From: Desulfuromonadales bacterium
GTDB lineage: Bacteria; Desulfobacterota; Desulfuromonadia; Desulfuromonadales; BM103
Reading direction: 5' to 3'
DNA length: 64,000 bases
Assembly (NCBI GenBank): GCA_014860225.1
Contig: JACZKE010000002.1
Coordinates: 42,314-106,313 of the forward strand
Each line of letters starts with the position of its first letter. The stretch's first letter is position 1. Of this stretch, positions 16,552-25,036 are shown in pieces. The notes beneath the pieces are model-generated. The model was not told the origin of the DNA. It did not search any database and saw only the letters and a program-made list of their open reading frames with translations. A program made the position numbers and the translations under genes.

Positions 16552-17610
16552 TTACTGAGTGGTCAGATACCAGCTCTTCATTTTGCCGTCCCAGCGAAAA
16601 CCGAGTTGCTTGAGAAAATTCCGGTGTTCGTAAGAGGTGGCGTAAATTGTCTTGCCGTTTTCGGTCAGCTTCGCCTCGATCTTATGAGCGGCGAGTGCGG
16701 AAAGAACCGCATCAACACTCTGAGGATTGCTGAAGGTTTTGCCTGAATTCTTCCGCTTGAGAGCTTCAATTGCCTGCTGATACAGGGCGTGTGGCAGCAT
16801 CTTTAGGGAAGAGACTCCGAGGTACTGGAGGAACTTTTGTTCGTCAGTGCCGGTGCTTTGAATCAGGCTCTGGAGTGTTCCAATCTGTCCTTTTGATAAA
16901 AGAATCTCAGTGTCCGCACCCGGTTCAGGCTCTTCTTGTTCGTGGTAACCGGTTTCGGTGTTATGCCGTTCGGGATGCGAATCTTCGGTAAAATCGTCAA
17001 CGATGTTTCCGGCCTGATCCATTTCTTCCTGGACATAAAGTCCTGAAAGTTCTTGTGGGAATGCGCGACGGATCGCGAGAGCTTCTGCGACCTTGGCGAT
17101 CATCAGGTCCGGCATGGATGCCCAGAAACGGGTCAGGTTGCCCTGTTTCGTTCTCTGTGCGTAGGTTGAAAAGCGGGCGACTGCCCACAGTGGTTCTTTG
17201 AAATCCGTCCGAAGAACGCCAACCTTGGCCGCTAAGGGCGTGGTTGACTCATCGAGCCAGACTTCTTTCCATTCTCCGTTTCTGCCACACCAGTACGGGC
17301 CGAGTTGGCCGGCATACTTGCCGGTTCTTTCGGCGATCAGCCTGAAGCCGTCGATTGAAGTCTGGATGGACATGACTTCACGGTTCTGACTGGAATCCCA
17401 GCGTTTGATCGCGTGGATTTGGCGGGCAAAGGGGTCCAGGCCGGTGCGTTTGCACTGATTGACGAAAAGCTGAAGCTCATCGTTGCTGGCCCCTTTACAG
17501 ATTGTTCGCTTGATGAGGGTGATTTTCTCCTCGTCGAACAAAGACTGGGGGACCGGTAGCCTGGCGGTGTGATTGTGAAGAGTAAGGGCTTGTGCTGTTT
17601 GAGCGGTCAT
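16552..17610 (-). CDS. bet: RecT/Bet single-strand annealing protein
   Basis: 352 aa from ATG 17610 (AAGGAGACAACG upstream; the frame extends 48 codons further without a ribosome site). [19 protein letters not shown] (about residues 45-65) and [20 protein letters not shown] are family hallmarks of phage Bet proteins. It anneals complementary single strands and works with the exonuclease 0.2 kb downstream and SSB upstream. The C-terminal 60 residues ([22 protein letters not shown]...) are an added small domain not needed for annealing. Confidence 0.85.
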   Translation of the reverse strand: MTAQTAQALTLHNHTARLPVPQSLFDEEKITLIKRTICKGASNDELQLFVNQCKRTGLDPFARQIHAIKRWDSSQNREVMSIQTSIDGFRLIAERTGKYAGQLGPYWCGRNGEWKEVWLDESTTPLAAKVGVLRTDFKEPLWAVARFSTYAQRTKQGNLTRFWASMPDLMIAKVAEALAIRRAFPQELSGLYVQEEMDQAGNIVDDFTEDSHPERHNTETGYHEQEEPEPGADTEILLSKGQIGTLQSLIQSTGTDEQKFLQYLGVSSLKMLPHALYQQAIEALKRKNSGKTFSNPQSVDAVLSALAAHKIEAKLTENGKTIYATSYEHRNFLKQLGFRWDGKMKSWYLTTQ

Positions 17611-17655
17611 CGTTGTCTCCTTTCTCGGGCGAAAGCCCGAACAGGGGAGACAGAA

Positions 17656-17694
17656 CCGCCCCGCCCGGGGAGATGATGTCTCCCCCTTGGGGTG
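17656..17694 (-). promoter_or_regulatory. leader hairpin upstream of bet
   Basis: Sense order CCACCCCAAGGGGGAGACATC then ATCTCCCCGGGCGGGGCGG, with inner stem GGGGAGA/TCTCCCC. A second hairpin TCGGGCTTTCGCCCGA follows before the ribosome site. Confidence 0.6.
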
Positions 17695-17719
17695 GTCGCT
17701 ACGTTGTCGGATAGGTCCC

Positions 17720-18103
17720 TTAGAAGGGATGTTCCTCTTGGTCAGTTTGGTCATCGAACCAGCAAAGGTCTTTGACCTTCTCCAGAAACTTCACTTGGTC
17801 GGCTACGATCTCTGTGATGTAGCGATCTTGGCCGCCTTTGTCCTGATATTTCCGCAAGCGGATTTTGCCTTCGACAAAGACAAGTTTGCCTTTCGTCAAA
17901 TAGTTGTGGCAGGTGTCCGCAAGGGATTTCCAGGTAACGATGTTGTGCCATTCAGTGAATTCCTTGACCTCTCCGTCCTTGTCTTTGCGCCGTTCAGAGG
18001 TTGCCAGTGAAAATGTCGTCACAGGCGTACCTGAGGCTGCGGTGCAGCGATAGTCCGGATCGGTTCCCAACCTTCCAATCAATTGAACCTTGTTGAGCAT
18101 CAT
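17720..18103 (-). CDS. ssb: single-stranded DNA-binding protein
   Basis: 127 aa. N-terminal OB fold with [17 protein letters not shown] and [23 protein letters not shown], both typical of SSB. The C-terminus is acidic and ends EEHPF, close to the canonical DDIPF tip used to recruit partner proteins. It heads the recombination operon (ssb-bet-exo-...). AAGGAG precedes two adjacent ATG codons (18103 and 18100). Confidence 0.9.
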   Translation of the reverse strand: MMLNKVQLIGRLGTDPDYRCTAASGTPVTTFSLATSERRKDKDGEVKEFTEWHNIVTWKSLADTCHNYLTKGKLVFVEGKIRLRKYQDKGGQDRYITEIVADQVKFLEKVKDLCWFDDQTDQEEHPF

Positions 18104-18140
18104 TTTTCTCCTTTCTCGGGTTTCCCCGGCAAAAAGGAGT

Positions 18141-18179
18141 CATCCCACCAAGGGAAGAAGTCTCCTCCCGGCCGGGATG
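18141..18179 (-). promoter_or_regulatory. leader hairpin upstream of ssb
   Basis: CATCCC (18141-18146) pairs with GGGATG (18174-18179), enclosing further GGGAGGAGA and TCTTCCC blocks. First in order of transcription of the repeated leaders. Confidence 0.55.
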
Positions 18180-18193
18180 GTTGTTTGGACAAC

Positions 18194-18226
18194 AAAAAAC
18201 CCATTCCGGCACAATGCCAAAACGGG
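18194..18226 (-). terminator. terminator or attenuator upstream of ssb
   Basis: On minus, CCCGTTTTGGCA and TGCCGGAATGGG form a 12-bp stem (three G-U pairs) around a 3-nt loop, followed by six T. It is about 90 nt before the ssb start and 330 nt after the antitoxin stop. It may end the toxin-antitoxin transcript or attenuate ssb. The rest of 18227-18558 has no gene; it may be a leader. Confidence 0.65.
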
Positions 18227-18558
18227 TCAGTTAATTCGGTATTCCGTTGCACGTTGAGAAAACGTACGTTATTTCGATAGACCACTTTTCAAGGTGGAAA
18301 CTAGAAAAGCGGAGGTACACCACAGGGGAGTCTGCTGTTGCATGCAGATCGGGTCACCGGGCGTTCCGGTATCTCCCTGGTTAATCGTCCCATGCCTGGG
18401 GTATTAGGATTAGAGGCTATCTCTAAAACTTTGTCCTGCTCAATAGAGAGCAAGGAGTCACTATAGAAACATAGTGTGGATTAATAGGTCTATTTTAAAA
18501 ATCTCATCAACTCTGTCAAGCGCAAATGACACGGCTCGCAAGAATGAATTGAATTATA

Positions 18559-18888
18559 TTACGCATAGACTACATTGAGGTGAGCATGTTCTCGGGTTCT
18601 GGGCTTCTTTTTGATGACAATTTCTACGTCTCGATTGAGCTTTACCATTAGCATCATGAGTTTTTCCAGAGAGAAGCCATCCAGCCGACCAGCCATAATA
18701 TTGGATATTTTTGGCTGGGTCAGATCAAGTTCGGTAGCAGCCTCTTTTTGAGTCATGTGCCGATGATTAATAATCTGCGAAATGAGATATGCGATCTGTA
18801 CTTTTGCCTGTAACTCTTCTGGCTGTTGAAGGCCAAGATCAGCAAAAACATTGCCGCTGCTTTCGGTAAAATCCTTTTCAACTGTCAT
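18559..18888 (-). CDS. HigA-type XRE antitoxin
   Basis: 109 aa. A helix-turn-helix is seen in residues about 38-75 (RHMTQKEAATELDLTQPKISNIMAGR). The order toxin first, antitoxin second, with a 4-nt ATGA overlap, is that of higBA-like modules. The protein probably binds the palindrome at 19258-19275 and neutralises the toxin upstream. Confidence 0.75.
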   Translation of the reverse strand: MTVEKDFTESSGNVFADLGLQQPEELQAKVQIAYLISQIINHRHMTQKEAATELDLTQPKISNIMAGRLDGFSLEKLMMLMVKLNRDVEIVIKKKPRTREHAHLNVVYA

Positions 18889-19244
18889 GATTTGACTCCT
18901 TCCAACCTTTTGACGTCCGTTAGGCGACTATTGATAACGTCAATATCCGCCTGCGGTGTCGCAATCCCTTTTTTCGATTTCTTCTGAAAAGCATGAAGGA
19001 CGTAAATTTTGTTACCGTACCTCACGGTGTACATGCAACGGTAGGTTTCCCTATCGTGATCTTCAATGATTTCCAGAACGCCGGCTCCCTTGTGACCCTT
19101 CATTGGAGTGGCCTGTGGGTGCTTGCCGCCTCGTTGAGCATAATAGATGGCTGTACCAAAAACTTGCTTTACTTCGTCCGGAAAGCCACGTAAGTCCTTG
19201 AGCGAACTCCCCATCCAGACCACATCTTTTTCAGTCTTTGCCAT
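18885..19244 (-). CDS. HigB/Gp49-type toxin
   Basis: 119 aa. SLKDLRGFPDEVKQVFGTAIYYAQRG, then GVLEIIEDHDRETYRCMYTVRYGNKIYVLHAFQKKSKKG is the conserved core of Gp49/HigB mRNA interferases of the RelE superfamily. It cuts mRNA on the ribosome in studied members. Located between ssb and fic as a stabilising cargo pair. Confidence 0.8.
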   Translation of the reverse strand: MAKTEKDVVWMGSSLKDLRGFPDEVKQVFGTAIYYAQRGGKHPQATPMKGHKGAGVLEIIEDHDRETYRCMYTVRYGNKIYVLHAFQKKSKKGIATPQADIDVINSRLTDVKRLEGVKS

Positions 19245-19255
19245 TCAATGACCCC

Positions 19256-19283
19256 ATTATACCAGTTTAGGTATATCTGTCTA
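19256..19283 (-). promoter_or_regulatory. promoter and operator of the toxin-antitoxin pair
   Basis: On minus, TAGACA (plus 19278-19283), 16-nt spacer, TATAAT (plus 19256-19261). TATACC and GGTATA form a perfect inverted repeat at 19258-19275 overlapping the -10 box, as expected for autorepression. Confidence 0.65.
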
Positions 19284-19289
19284 CAGAAT

Positions 19290-20459
19290 TTATGGATTTG
19301 TTTTTGTCTTCAGGGAGGGTTCAGAATTTTCCCAACAGAGGCTGTAGCTGACGCTTCTGCCGCCTCCCTGATTCATGCGAAGGACACCCTTTGCAACCAG
19401 ACCCGCCAACTCTTCAAGGGCGGTCTCTCGGCTGACATGCGCTATGCTGGCATACTTGCGATCCGTCATTCCCCCTTCGAAACCATCACGGCCTGAGTCA
19501 AGTAGTCTGGTGATGACTTTACGTTGCCGCTCGTTAAGTTCCGTCTGGGTATGGTGTTGCCAAAAGCGGGTTTTTTGCATGACATTGGTCAGTAATTCGT
19601 TTGAGTGTAAAATGGCTCTGGACACGCAGTTCAGGAACCACAATATCCACTCGGTAATGTCGCCATCCCCCTTGTTGGTGCGTTCGAGAACCAAGTAATA
19701 GGACTCTCGGTCCGCCATAATCTGGGAGGAAAGACTATAATACCGGGTCGTCAGAGCTTCATCCTGAGCCAACGCCATTTCGGTCAAAGTTCGCGCGATC
19801 CTGCCGTTGCCATCTTCAAACGGATGAACTGCGGCAAACCATAGGTGAGACACTGCCGCTCTCAGGAGTCCATCCACTTCCTGTGTGCTTTTTCCCCACC
19901 ATCGCAGATATTGGGCCATCTCGTCAGCCAAGCGGTCGGCAGGAAGCGCCTCATAATGGATTTTTTCTCGGCCGATTGGTCCTGATATGATGCACATCGG
20001 GCCGTCTCGGTCATCTCGCCAAGAGGCCACCTGGATTTTGTTTAGACCGGACCAGCCAGTCGGGAAAAGAGCTGCATGCCAGCCAAAGATACGATCGGCA
20101 TTCAACTCCTTCTCATACCCTAGGGTCGCGTCCAGCAGGATCTCAACCACACCTTCCGCATGTTTGTTCTTTACCTTCTGAAGGCCACCTGCAGGCAGGC
20201 CGAGCCTGTGGGCCACCCAATACCGGACGGCATTTTGATCAAGCCGTTCCCCTTCGATCTCAGAGGTCTTCAATGCTTCTTCAATCAAGATTTCGGCTTG
20301 GACTTGCAGGCGAACATCAAGCCCCAATTCCCGCAGCTGTGCCAGCAGGGAACCCTGTTGAAAACGGCAAAGTTTCAAGGGTTTCATCAGCGTCGAATGA
20401 TCCCAGCGAAACTGTGGCCACGATGGTTGCTGCCAGATGTATTGTCCTTCTTGAGTCAT
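19290..20459 (-). CDS. Fic-domain protein with N-terminal inhibitory motif
   Basis: 389 aa. The Fic motif HPFEDGNGRIAR starts at H212. An N-terminal TSEIEG (about residues 65-70) matches the (S/T)xxxE(G/N) inhibitory helix of class II Fic proteins, so the enzyme is predicted to be self-inhibited. The N-terminal part fits the DUF4172 domain often fused to Fic, and a winged helix is likely at the C-terminus (DRKYASIAHVSRETALEEL). Fic enzymes usually transfer AMP to target proteins. It is a single gene with its own operator. Confidence 0.8.
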   Translation of the reverse strand: MTQEGQYIWQQPSWPQFRWDHSTLMKPLKLCRFQQGSLLAQLRELGLDVRLQVQAEILIEEALKTSEIEGERLDQNAVRYWVAHRLGLPAGGLQKVKNKHAEGVVEILLDATLGYEKELNADRIFGWHAALFPTGWSGLNKIQVASWRDDRDGPMCIISGPIGREKIHYEALPADRLADEMAQYLRWWGKSTQEVDGLLRAAVSHLWFAAVHPFEDGNGRIARTLTEMALAQDEALTTRYYSLSSQIMADRESYYLVLERTNKGDGDITEWILWFLNCVSRAILHSNELLTNVMQKTRFWQHHTQTELNERQRKVITRLLDSGRDGFEGGMTDRKYASIAHVSRETALEELAGLVAKGVLRMNQGGGRSVSYSLCWENSEPSLKTKTNP

Positions 20460-20473
20460 ATGCAACCCCTTTT

Positions 20474-20514
20474 CGACTCATGATTTGAGTCGATGATAGG
20501 TAGCAAACGACTCA
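20474..20514 (-). promoter_or_regulatory. three half-site operator upstream of fic
   Basis: CGACTCA (20474-20480) and TGAGTCG (20486-20492) are a perfect inverted repeat; a third CGACTCA occurs at 20508-20514. The winged helix of the Fic protein itself may bind here; this is inference. Confidence 0.5.
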
Positions 20515-20555
20515 CATGCAAATCTTTACCAGAGTACTTGCCTCCAAGAAAGAAT

Positions 20556-20918
20556 CTAAGCCTTTTTCTTTACTTCTTTCTTTTCATCTTCTTTCAAAGG
20601 GTTGTCGAAGCCCCGAGGTGCCCGGTACGACATGCCCAGCGACTGACACATTTCAGCGTTGAGCTTGTTCATCTCCTGGCGTAATTCCTCATTACGCTCC
20701 AGAAATTTGACCGCCTGGTCAACCGGGACGCCACTTGGGCGGCCAAGCTGATTTCTCAGCCGGTTGATGATGTAGTCATTTGCCGAAAGCAAACGAATGA
20801 AGTCGTTGGTCTCAGCGGCCCGGCGCGAAATCACTTCCATGTCATCGCGTTTGGCGAGTTCGAGTTTCCGATCCAGTCGTTCCTGGCGAAAGTTCTGCTT
20901 TACGTTTTCCTTGGCCAT
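20556..20918 (-). CDS. small helical protein at the end of the transfer operon
   Basis: 120 aa, highly charged, predicted coiled coil (MAKENVKQNFRQERLDRKL ... KFLERNEELRQEMNKLNAEM) with a lysine-rich tail. GGGAGAAGAGT precedes ATG 20918. It follows traH by 18 nt. No family recognised; a TraG homologue would be expected about here in F- or SXT-like operons, and this is not one. Confidence 0.6.
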   Translation of the reverse strand: MAKENVKQNFRQERLDRKLELAKRDDMEVISRRAAETNDFIRLLSANDYIINRLRNQLGRPSGVPVDQAVKFLERNEELRQEMNKLNAEMCQSLGMSYRAPRGFDNPLKEDEKKEVKKKA

Positions 20919-20936
20919 ACTCTTCTCCCTTTGTGT

Positions 20937-22382
20937 TTAAAGATTCATTGCTCTTGTAGCCACACCTTCTCCGAATCGCTGGCGGAGAGACTGGTAGGCT
21001 TCATCACTGAATTTTTGCTGCTTCCGGACAAACTCGTAGATGGTGTTTAGTTCGGCCACGGTCGTGGCGTACTCGGTCTGAACTTCCCGCATAAGGTCAA
21101 ACAAGCGGCTCTCGATCTTTTCCACCGCCGCCATCGACTCTGAGACATTCTCGATCCGACATGACGAAGTGGCGTTGTTCCCTGCCGGGCCGCCCTGGGT
21201 ACTCATGATATTTTTGGCTGTCTCGAAGATCCCCCGGGTCTTGGCGTACATGTCGGTCAGGATCGAGTAGGCGTAGGCCTTGGCGGTCACATCGGAGAGC
21301 TGGGCGATGACCGCGCCCTCCTGCTGTTCTCCTATCGCGGTCTTCAGGACCAGTCCCACCGCGAGGGGAGAGGCGTTGATAAAGGCCTGGTCCGTTGTGG
21401 ACAAAGCTTGCCGGTTCCGATACCGGCTGGAGATCCCGCTCAGGCGAGTCTGGACGTACTGACGAAGATTCCGATTGGCATCGGAGATGGTTGAACAGGC
21501 TCCATTGGTCGGTTTGCCCTGGGCTGTTCCGTCAAGAAGGTCTTTGAGCCCCTTATCCTGATCACAGGGTTTGTCGTAGACCACCTTGTAGGCGTTGATA
21601 TTCAGGGCTGCATTGGGTGCCTGGATAAAGATATCCCCGACATACCCCCGAATCAGATTGAGATAGTCGGCGTTGGTGATCCCCACCCGGGCTCCTGCCT
21701 GTTCCAGAATGCTTCCCCCCGCAAAGACAGACTTGAAATCGGTCGAACAGCCAGTCATCGACGCAGTAGCGGCTGCCGGGTCCGGTTTATCGTTATCGGC
21801 CTGGCGAAGCTGCTGAAACTGAGTCCAGAGATCACCGCCACCGGTCGATTGCCACCAATCAGCCTGAATCGCGGCCAACTCGCCCTGTTTATTCTGCGGG
21901 GCGAGAGGGCTGGCAAGGGTAGCCACCAAGGCTCGGGATGACTTGCATTCATCCATCTGGATACTGTTCAGCCTGTCCGCGATCGACTCCAGGGAACGGA
22001 TGGTGTCTGAGACTTGAGGTGCCAAGACTTTCAGGGCGACATCGAAAGCCGCAGCAGGAGCTGCGGACATAATCCGCTGGAGCTTCTGAACCAAGTAGTC
22101 CGGGTCCATGAAGGAGAAGCCACCCATGAATGCGTCGATTCCGCCGCAGCCGGTTTTCAGCCGAGGCGGCGTGACACTCCAGATGTAATCGTTCTGTAGA
22201 TTCCAACGGGCCGAAAAACCGCCCCCAGTGTAATACCCACGTTTTTGCCCCTCAAAGTATCCAGGCGATGTCTCCACCTTCTGGTCCACCCAGTCATCCA
22301 CCCAGCCTGCGGACCATGCTGGTGATGAGACTGCGATGAAGAGCACTGCCGTCACCCATGTGAGAATGAACTTTCTGCTCAT
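20937..22382 (-). CDS. traH: conjugal transfer pilus assembly protein TraH
   Basis: 481 aa with a signal peptide (first 24 residues, cleavage near WSA-GW). Conserved TraH sequence elements: GCGGIDAFMGGFSFM near residue 78, the CKSSRALV segment near 153, and a coiled-coil C-terminus. TraH is a periplasmic pilus assembly factor of F-type type IV secretion and works with TraF. It overlaps the previous gene by ATGA. Confidence 0.85.
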   Translation of the reverse strand: MSRKFILTWVTAVLFIAVSSPAWSAGWVDDWVDQKVETSPGYFEGQKRGYYTGGGFSARWNLQNDYIWSVTPPRLKTGCGGIDAFMGGFSFMDPDYLVQKLQRIMSAAPAAAFDVALKVLAPQVSDTIRSLESIADRLNSIQMDECKSSRALVATLASPLAPQNKQGELAAIQADWWQSTGGGDLWTQFQQLRQADNDKPDPAAATASMTGCSTDFKSVFAGGSILEQAGARVGITNADYLNLIRGYVGDIFIQAPNAALNINAYKVVYDKPCDQDKGLKDLLDGTAQGKPTNGACSTISDANRNLRQYVQTRLSGISSRYRNRQALSTTDQAFINASPLAVGLVLKTAIGEQQEGAVIAQLSDVTAKAYAYSILTDMYAKTRGIFETAKNIMSTQGGPAGNNATSSCRIENVSESMAAVEKIESRLFDLMREVQTEYATTVAELNTIYEFVRKQQKFSDEAYQSLRQRFGEGVATRAMNL

Positions 22383-22816
22383 GCCAATCCTCCTGGAACC
22401 TTTTCAATAATCAGTCGATCTAACGGAATTGCCAGATCCTCCGGAGCACATCCGGCCATGGCGGCGATTTCCGCAGGATTGGTATGACGCCAGCCGGTCT
22501 GCCCCTTTTGCATCCTCACAAGGGCCAGTCGCTCACCCAGTCCCGTTTCGCCATAGACCGCCTCGTCGTTGTAATGCTCAACGAGCAGGGGATTCTCTCC
22601 CAGGAAACCATCCGGAGCGTTCTCTATTATGGTGGTCCAGATCCCTTCGATGGCATTGGTGACCGAAGGCCCGGGATTGTGCCGGATCTCGCTGGCGATC
22701 AGCAGGGTTCCCTGTTCCTTCACAATCATGCGCAAATGGCAAACGCCCCAGGACAATGGAACAATGCCCGGGTAGACGAGATAGCTGTCAGAAATGCTAG
22801 CGTCCGGTTTCGACAT
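22379..22816 (-). CDS. hypothetical protein between traF and traH
   Basis: 145 aa from ATG 22816 (GGGGGCGGG upstream; the frame runs 39 codons further but inside traF). It has no signal peptide. Visible: VPLSWGVCHLRMIVKEQ, NEAVYGETGLGERLALVRMQKGQTGWRHTNPAEIA. It overlaps traF by 20 nt and traH by 4 nt, so it is made with them. No family recognised. Confidence 0.6.
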   Translation of the reverse strand: MSKPDASISDSYLVYPGIVPLSWGVCHLRMIVKEQGTLLIASEIRHNPGPSVTNAIEGIWTTIIENAPDGFLGENPLLVEHYNDEAVYGETGLGERLALVRMQKGQTGWRHTNPAEIAAMAGCAPEDLAIPLDRLIIEKVPGGLA

Positions 22817-23612
22817 CGAACCCGCCCCCTTTCTGAAAATCGTAGAGGTTGAAGTTTTCTGGCGACACTTCTCCCCGCAGCAGTCTGATGCCCCGATAGA
22901 GTTTGGTTTCGATTTCGGAGGCAGAGGCAACACCGGCCGTCACCGGAATAAACTCATTCGAGCCACGTTGGATCAGAAAGAGGGCCGGAGTTGTCTGAAT
23001 GCCGAAACGGCTCGCCAGATCTGGGCGTGCGTCTACATCAATAGGTTTGATTGTCCAACCGAAACGTTCCCTGAAATACCCCAGGATGCCTTCCTGCTCC
23101 TGACAGAACGAGCAACCTTCGGATCTGAAATAAAGCAAGGCGAAACGCTCCCTACTGTTTGCCAATACTCGCTCGCGTTCCTCGACCTTTTCGCGAGTCA
23201 CGGCCTTTCGGCCTGGCGCGGCGAGCGGAGAATCTTTGGCCACTGACAGTTCCGGATGCTTCTGCCAGACAACCTCCGATGCATTGGCAAAAGCGACAGC
23301 TTTGCGGCGGATCACATCCTGAACCACGTAATGCCGTCTAACGTTCTCTTCGGAAGGGAGTCGGACCGCTTCTTTTTTGATCTCCTCGGCGTATTCCCGC
23401 AGTTGATCAGCGTCCATCGTCCACAGCTGCTCTGGGGTAAAGGCTGGCAAAGCAGGGTGTTGAGGTTTTTCCTCCTGACGAACCGGTGGAGGATCTTCAT
23501 ACCACCACCAACCTTTCTGAGCCTCCTTGCGATACACGTCTGCCCCGGACACGGAAGATCCAAGCAGAATGACAAGCCCGATGGCCGTCAGATATTTTCG
23601 CGTTTGTCTCAT
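22797..23612 (-). CDS. traF: conjugal transfer protein TraF (thioredoxin-like)
   Basis: 271 aa with a signal peptide (to about residue 23). The C-terminal half is a thioredoxin fold with CSFC (C167, C170) and the cis-Pro region IQTTPALFLIQ. In F-like systems TraF is a periplasmic protein needed for pilus assembly; most F-TraF lack an active CxxC while this one has it, so disulfide exchange is possible. ATG 23612 overlaps the upstream stop (ATGA). Confidence 0.8.
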   Translation of the reverse strand: MRQTRKYLTAIGLVILLGSSVSGADVYRKEAQKGWWWYEDPPPVRQEEKPQHPALPAFTPEQLWTMDADQLREYAEEIKKEAVRLPSEENVRRHYVVQDVIRRKAVAFANASEVVWQKHPELSVAKDSPLAAPGRKAVTREKVEERERVLANSRERFALLYFRSEGCSFCQEQEGILGYFRERFGWTIKPIDVDARPDLASRFGIQTTPALFLIQRGSNEFIPVTAGVASASEIETKLYRGIRLLRGEVSPENFNLYDFQKGGGFDVETGR

Positions 23613-25036
23613 TCGTTCCGGCCCATTTTCTGTGCGTTGCCAACCCTTACTTTTTTGATTACTTCTTTGAGAATTGGGTTTTTGATGGACTCCATTGCTG
23701 ACGGTGTATATCCAAAAACTTCGACCCGAAACGGAATCAAAGGAATCCTGATGCTTTTGCCAGAAGGGTTGATCACTAGGCATTGAGTCGTGTAATACCC
23801 TTCTCCAAGAAGTTCGGTAGCGATTGCTTGCTTCTCGGCGGACAATCTCTGAACTATCGCCTTCAGCATCTCTCTTTTCCTCTGCTCGTCTGCATCAGCC
23901 GTCAGAAAAATAGGAGCGTTTTTCGCCAATCGCTTTGCCTCATCCCATACAACATCGGGTTGTGCCAGAACCCACCCTTCAGGGGTCGAAATGATTGACC
24001 AGCGGCCCTTCACCACCTTGTTGATCTTCAGGCTGAGCCTTCTAAGCATGTGCTCCAGGTCCAAGGTGGACAGGTCAAAGTCTGGATCAGCAGACTCGCA
24101 CTGTGCCACATCCTCTCCTTTCTCCTTATTGGGGATAGGGGGAAGGTGAGACTCTCTTTTTTCTGAAACCGATTTCGCTGGGCGCTTTTTCTCCGGTGAA
24201 GATTTCGGTGGCAAGGGAGCTTGCGCGATTGTCCTCGCTTGAGCCGGATCAGGAGTCTGCCGGCTGATTTCGAGCAAGCGAACTTGGTGATCCGCTTCTT
24301 TTAAAGCACGGCCCAGAGTGGATTCGGGATTCAGCAGGTGGTGCTGCCGGATGGACAGGCTGATCTCCTCCCGGTTCGACATCGACTCAAAGCCCGGCAG
24401 CTTGTTCAGAACGATAATGGAGATAATCGGGTGATCGCCGGTCAGATAGAGCGTGTCCTGGTAGGCCGGTATTTTTCCAAGATCATGGCCAAGCCCCGTG
24501 ATCAAAGCATCTGGGATAAGCATCGCCTGATTCATGGCTCCTGCGAGCTGTGTCGCTACTTCCAGAGAATGTCGCCACAGGGGGATGCCCGCCAGCCGGT
24601 CGAACACATTCGGATCGTACTTCCGCTCGGTTTCTGAACTGTTTTTCTGGACGACGGACGGACAATCTCCTTCCCGATCCAGAATTGCCAGAATCGCCTC
24701 GATGACCTCTTTCTTCTCCTCCTTGACGATCGGATGAGCCGCCCACTTGGAATGAAACTCCTGGATCTCGGGATGACGATAGGCTGGTGGGGGTTTCGGT
24801 TCGGCCTTCACTTCGGGAGTTGTTCGCCAGATCCGGGCAATGTCCCGAAAATCGAGTTCCGTTTCCTTGCCGGTCCAGAGACTGGATATATTCGCTAGAG
24901 TTTGCTCTTCCTGTCTCGCATTGTCGCTATCCTCGGAATCACTTTTCGAGAAACGCAGCTGAGCAACGGCATAGACGCCCAAGGCAGCTGCAAGCCCACC
25001 CACAGCCCAGGTCAACGAGTCATAGGGCATGGGCAT
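23609..25036 (-). CDS. membrane-anchored HD-domain protein, TraI_2 (MOBH relaxase)-like
   Basis: 475 aa. One transmembrane segment at the N-terminus (WAVGGLAAALGVYAVAQL), then an HD domain: WRHSLEVATQ, GLGHDLGK, GDHP, HHLLNPES. After a charged linker (about residues 270-320) the C-terminal part (SIISTPEGWVLAQPDVVWDEA ... YYTTQCLVINPSGKSIRIP) recalls the TraI_2_C domain of SXT-type relaxases. It directly follows traD, as traI and traD are neighbours in SXT/R391. The HHHAGPGG-type motif of MOBH relaxases is not seen, so relaxase function is a proposal. Start ATG 25036 overlaps the traD end. Confidence 0.55.
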   Translation of the reverse strand: MPMPYDSLTWAVGGLAAALGVYAVAQLRFSKSDSEDSDNARQEEQTLANISSLWTGKETELDFRDIARIWRTTPEVKAEPKPPPAYRHPEIQEFHSKWAAHPIVKEEKKEVIEAILAILDREGDCPSVVQKNSSETERKYDPNVFDRLAGIPLWRHSLEVATQLAGAMNQAMLIPDALITGLGHDLGKIPAYQDTLYLTGDHPIISIIVLNKLPGFESMSNREEISLSIRQHHLLNPESTLGRALKEADHQVRLLEISRQTPDPAQARTIAQAPLPPKSSPEKKRPAKSVSEKRESHLPPIPNKEKGEDVAQCESADPDFDLSTLDLEHMLRRLSLKINKVVKGRWSIISTPEGWVLAQPDVVWDEAKRLAKNAPIFLTADADEQRKREMLKAIVQRLSAEKQAIATELLGEGYYTTQCLVINPSGKSIRIPLIPFRVEVFGYTPSAMESIKNPILKEVIKKVRVGNAQKMGRNE

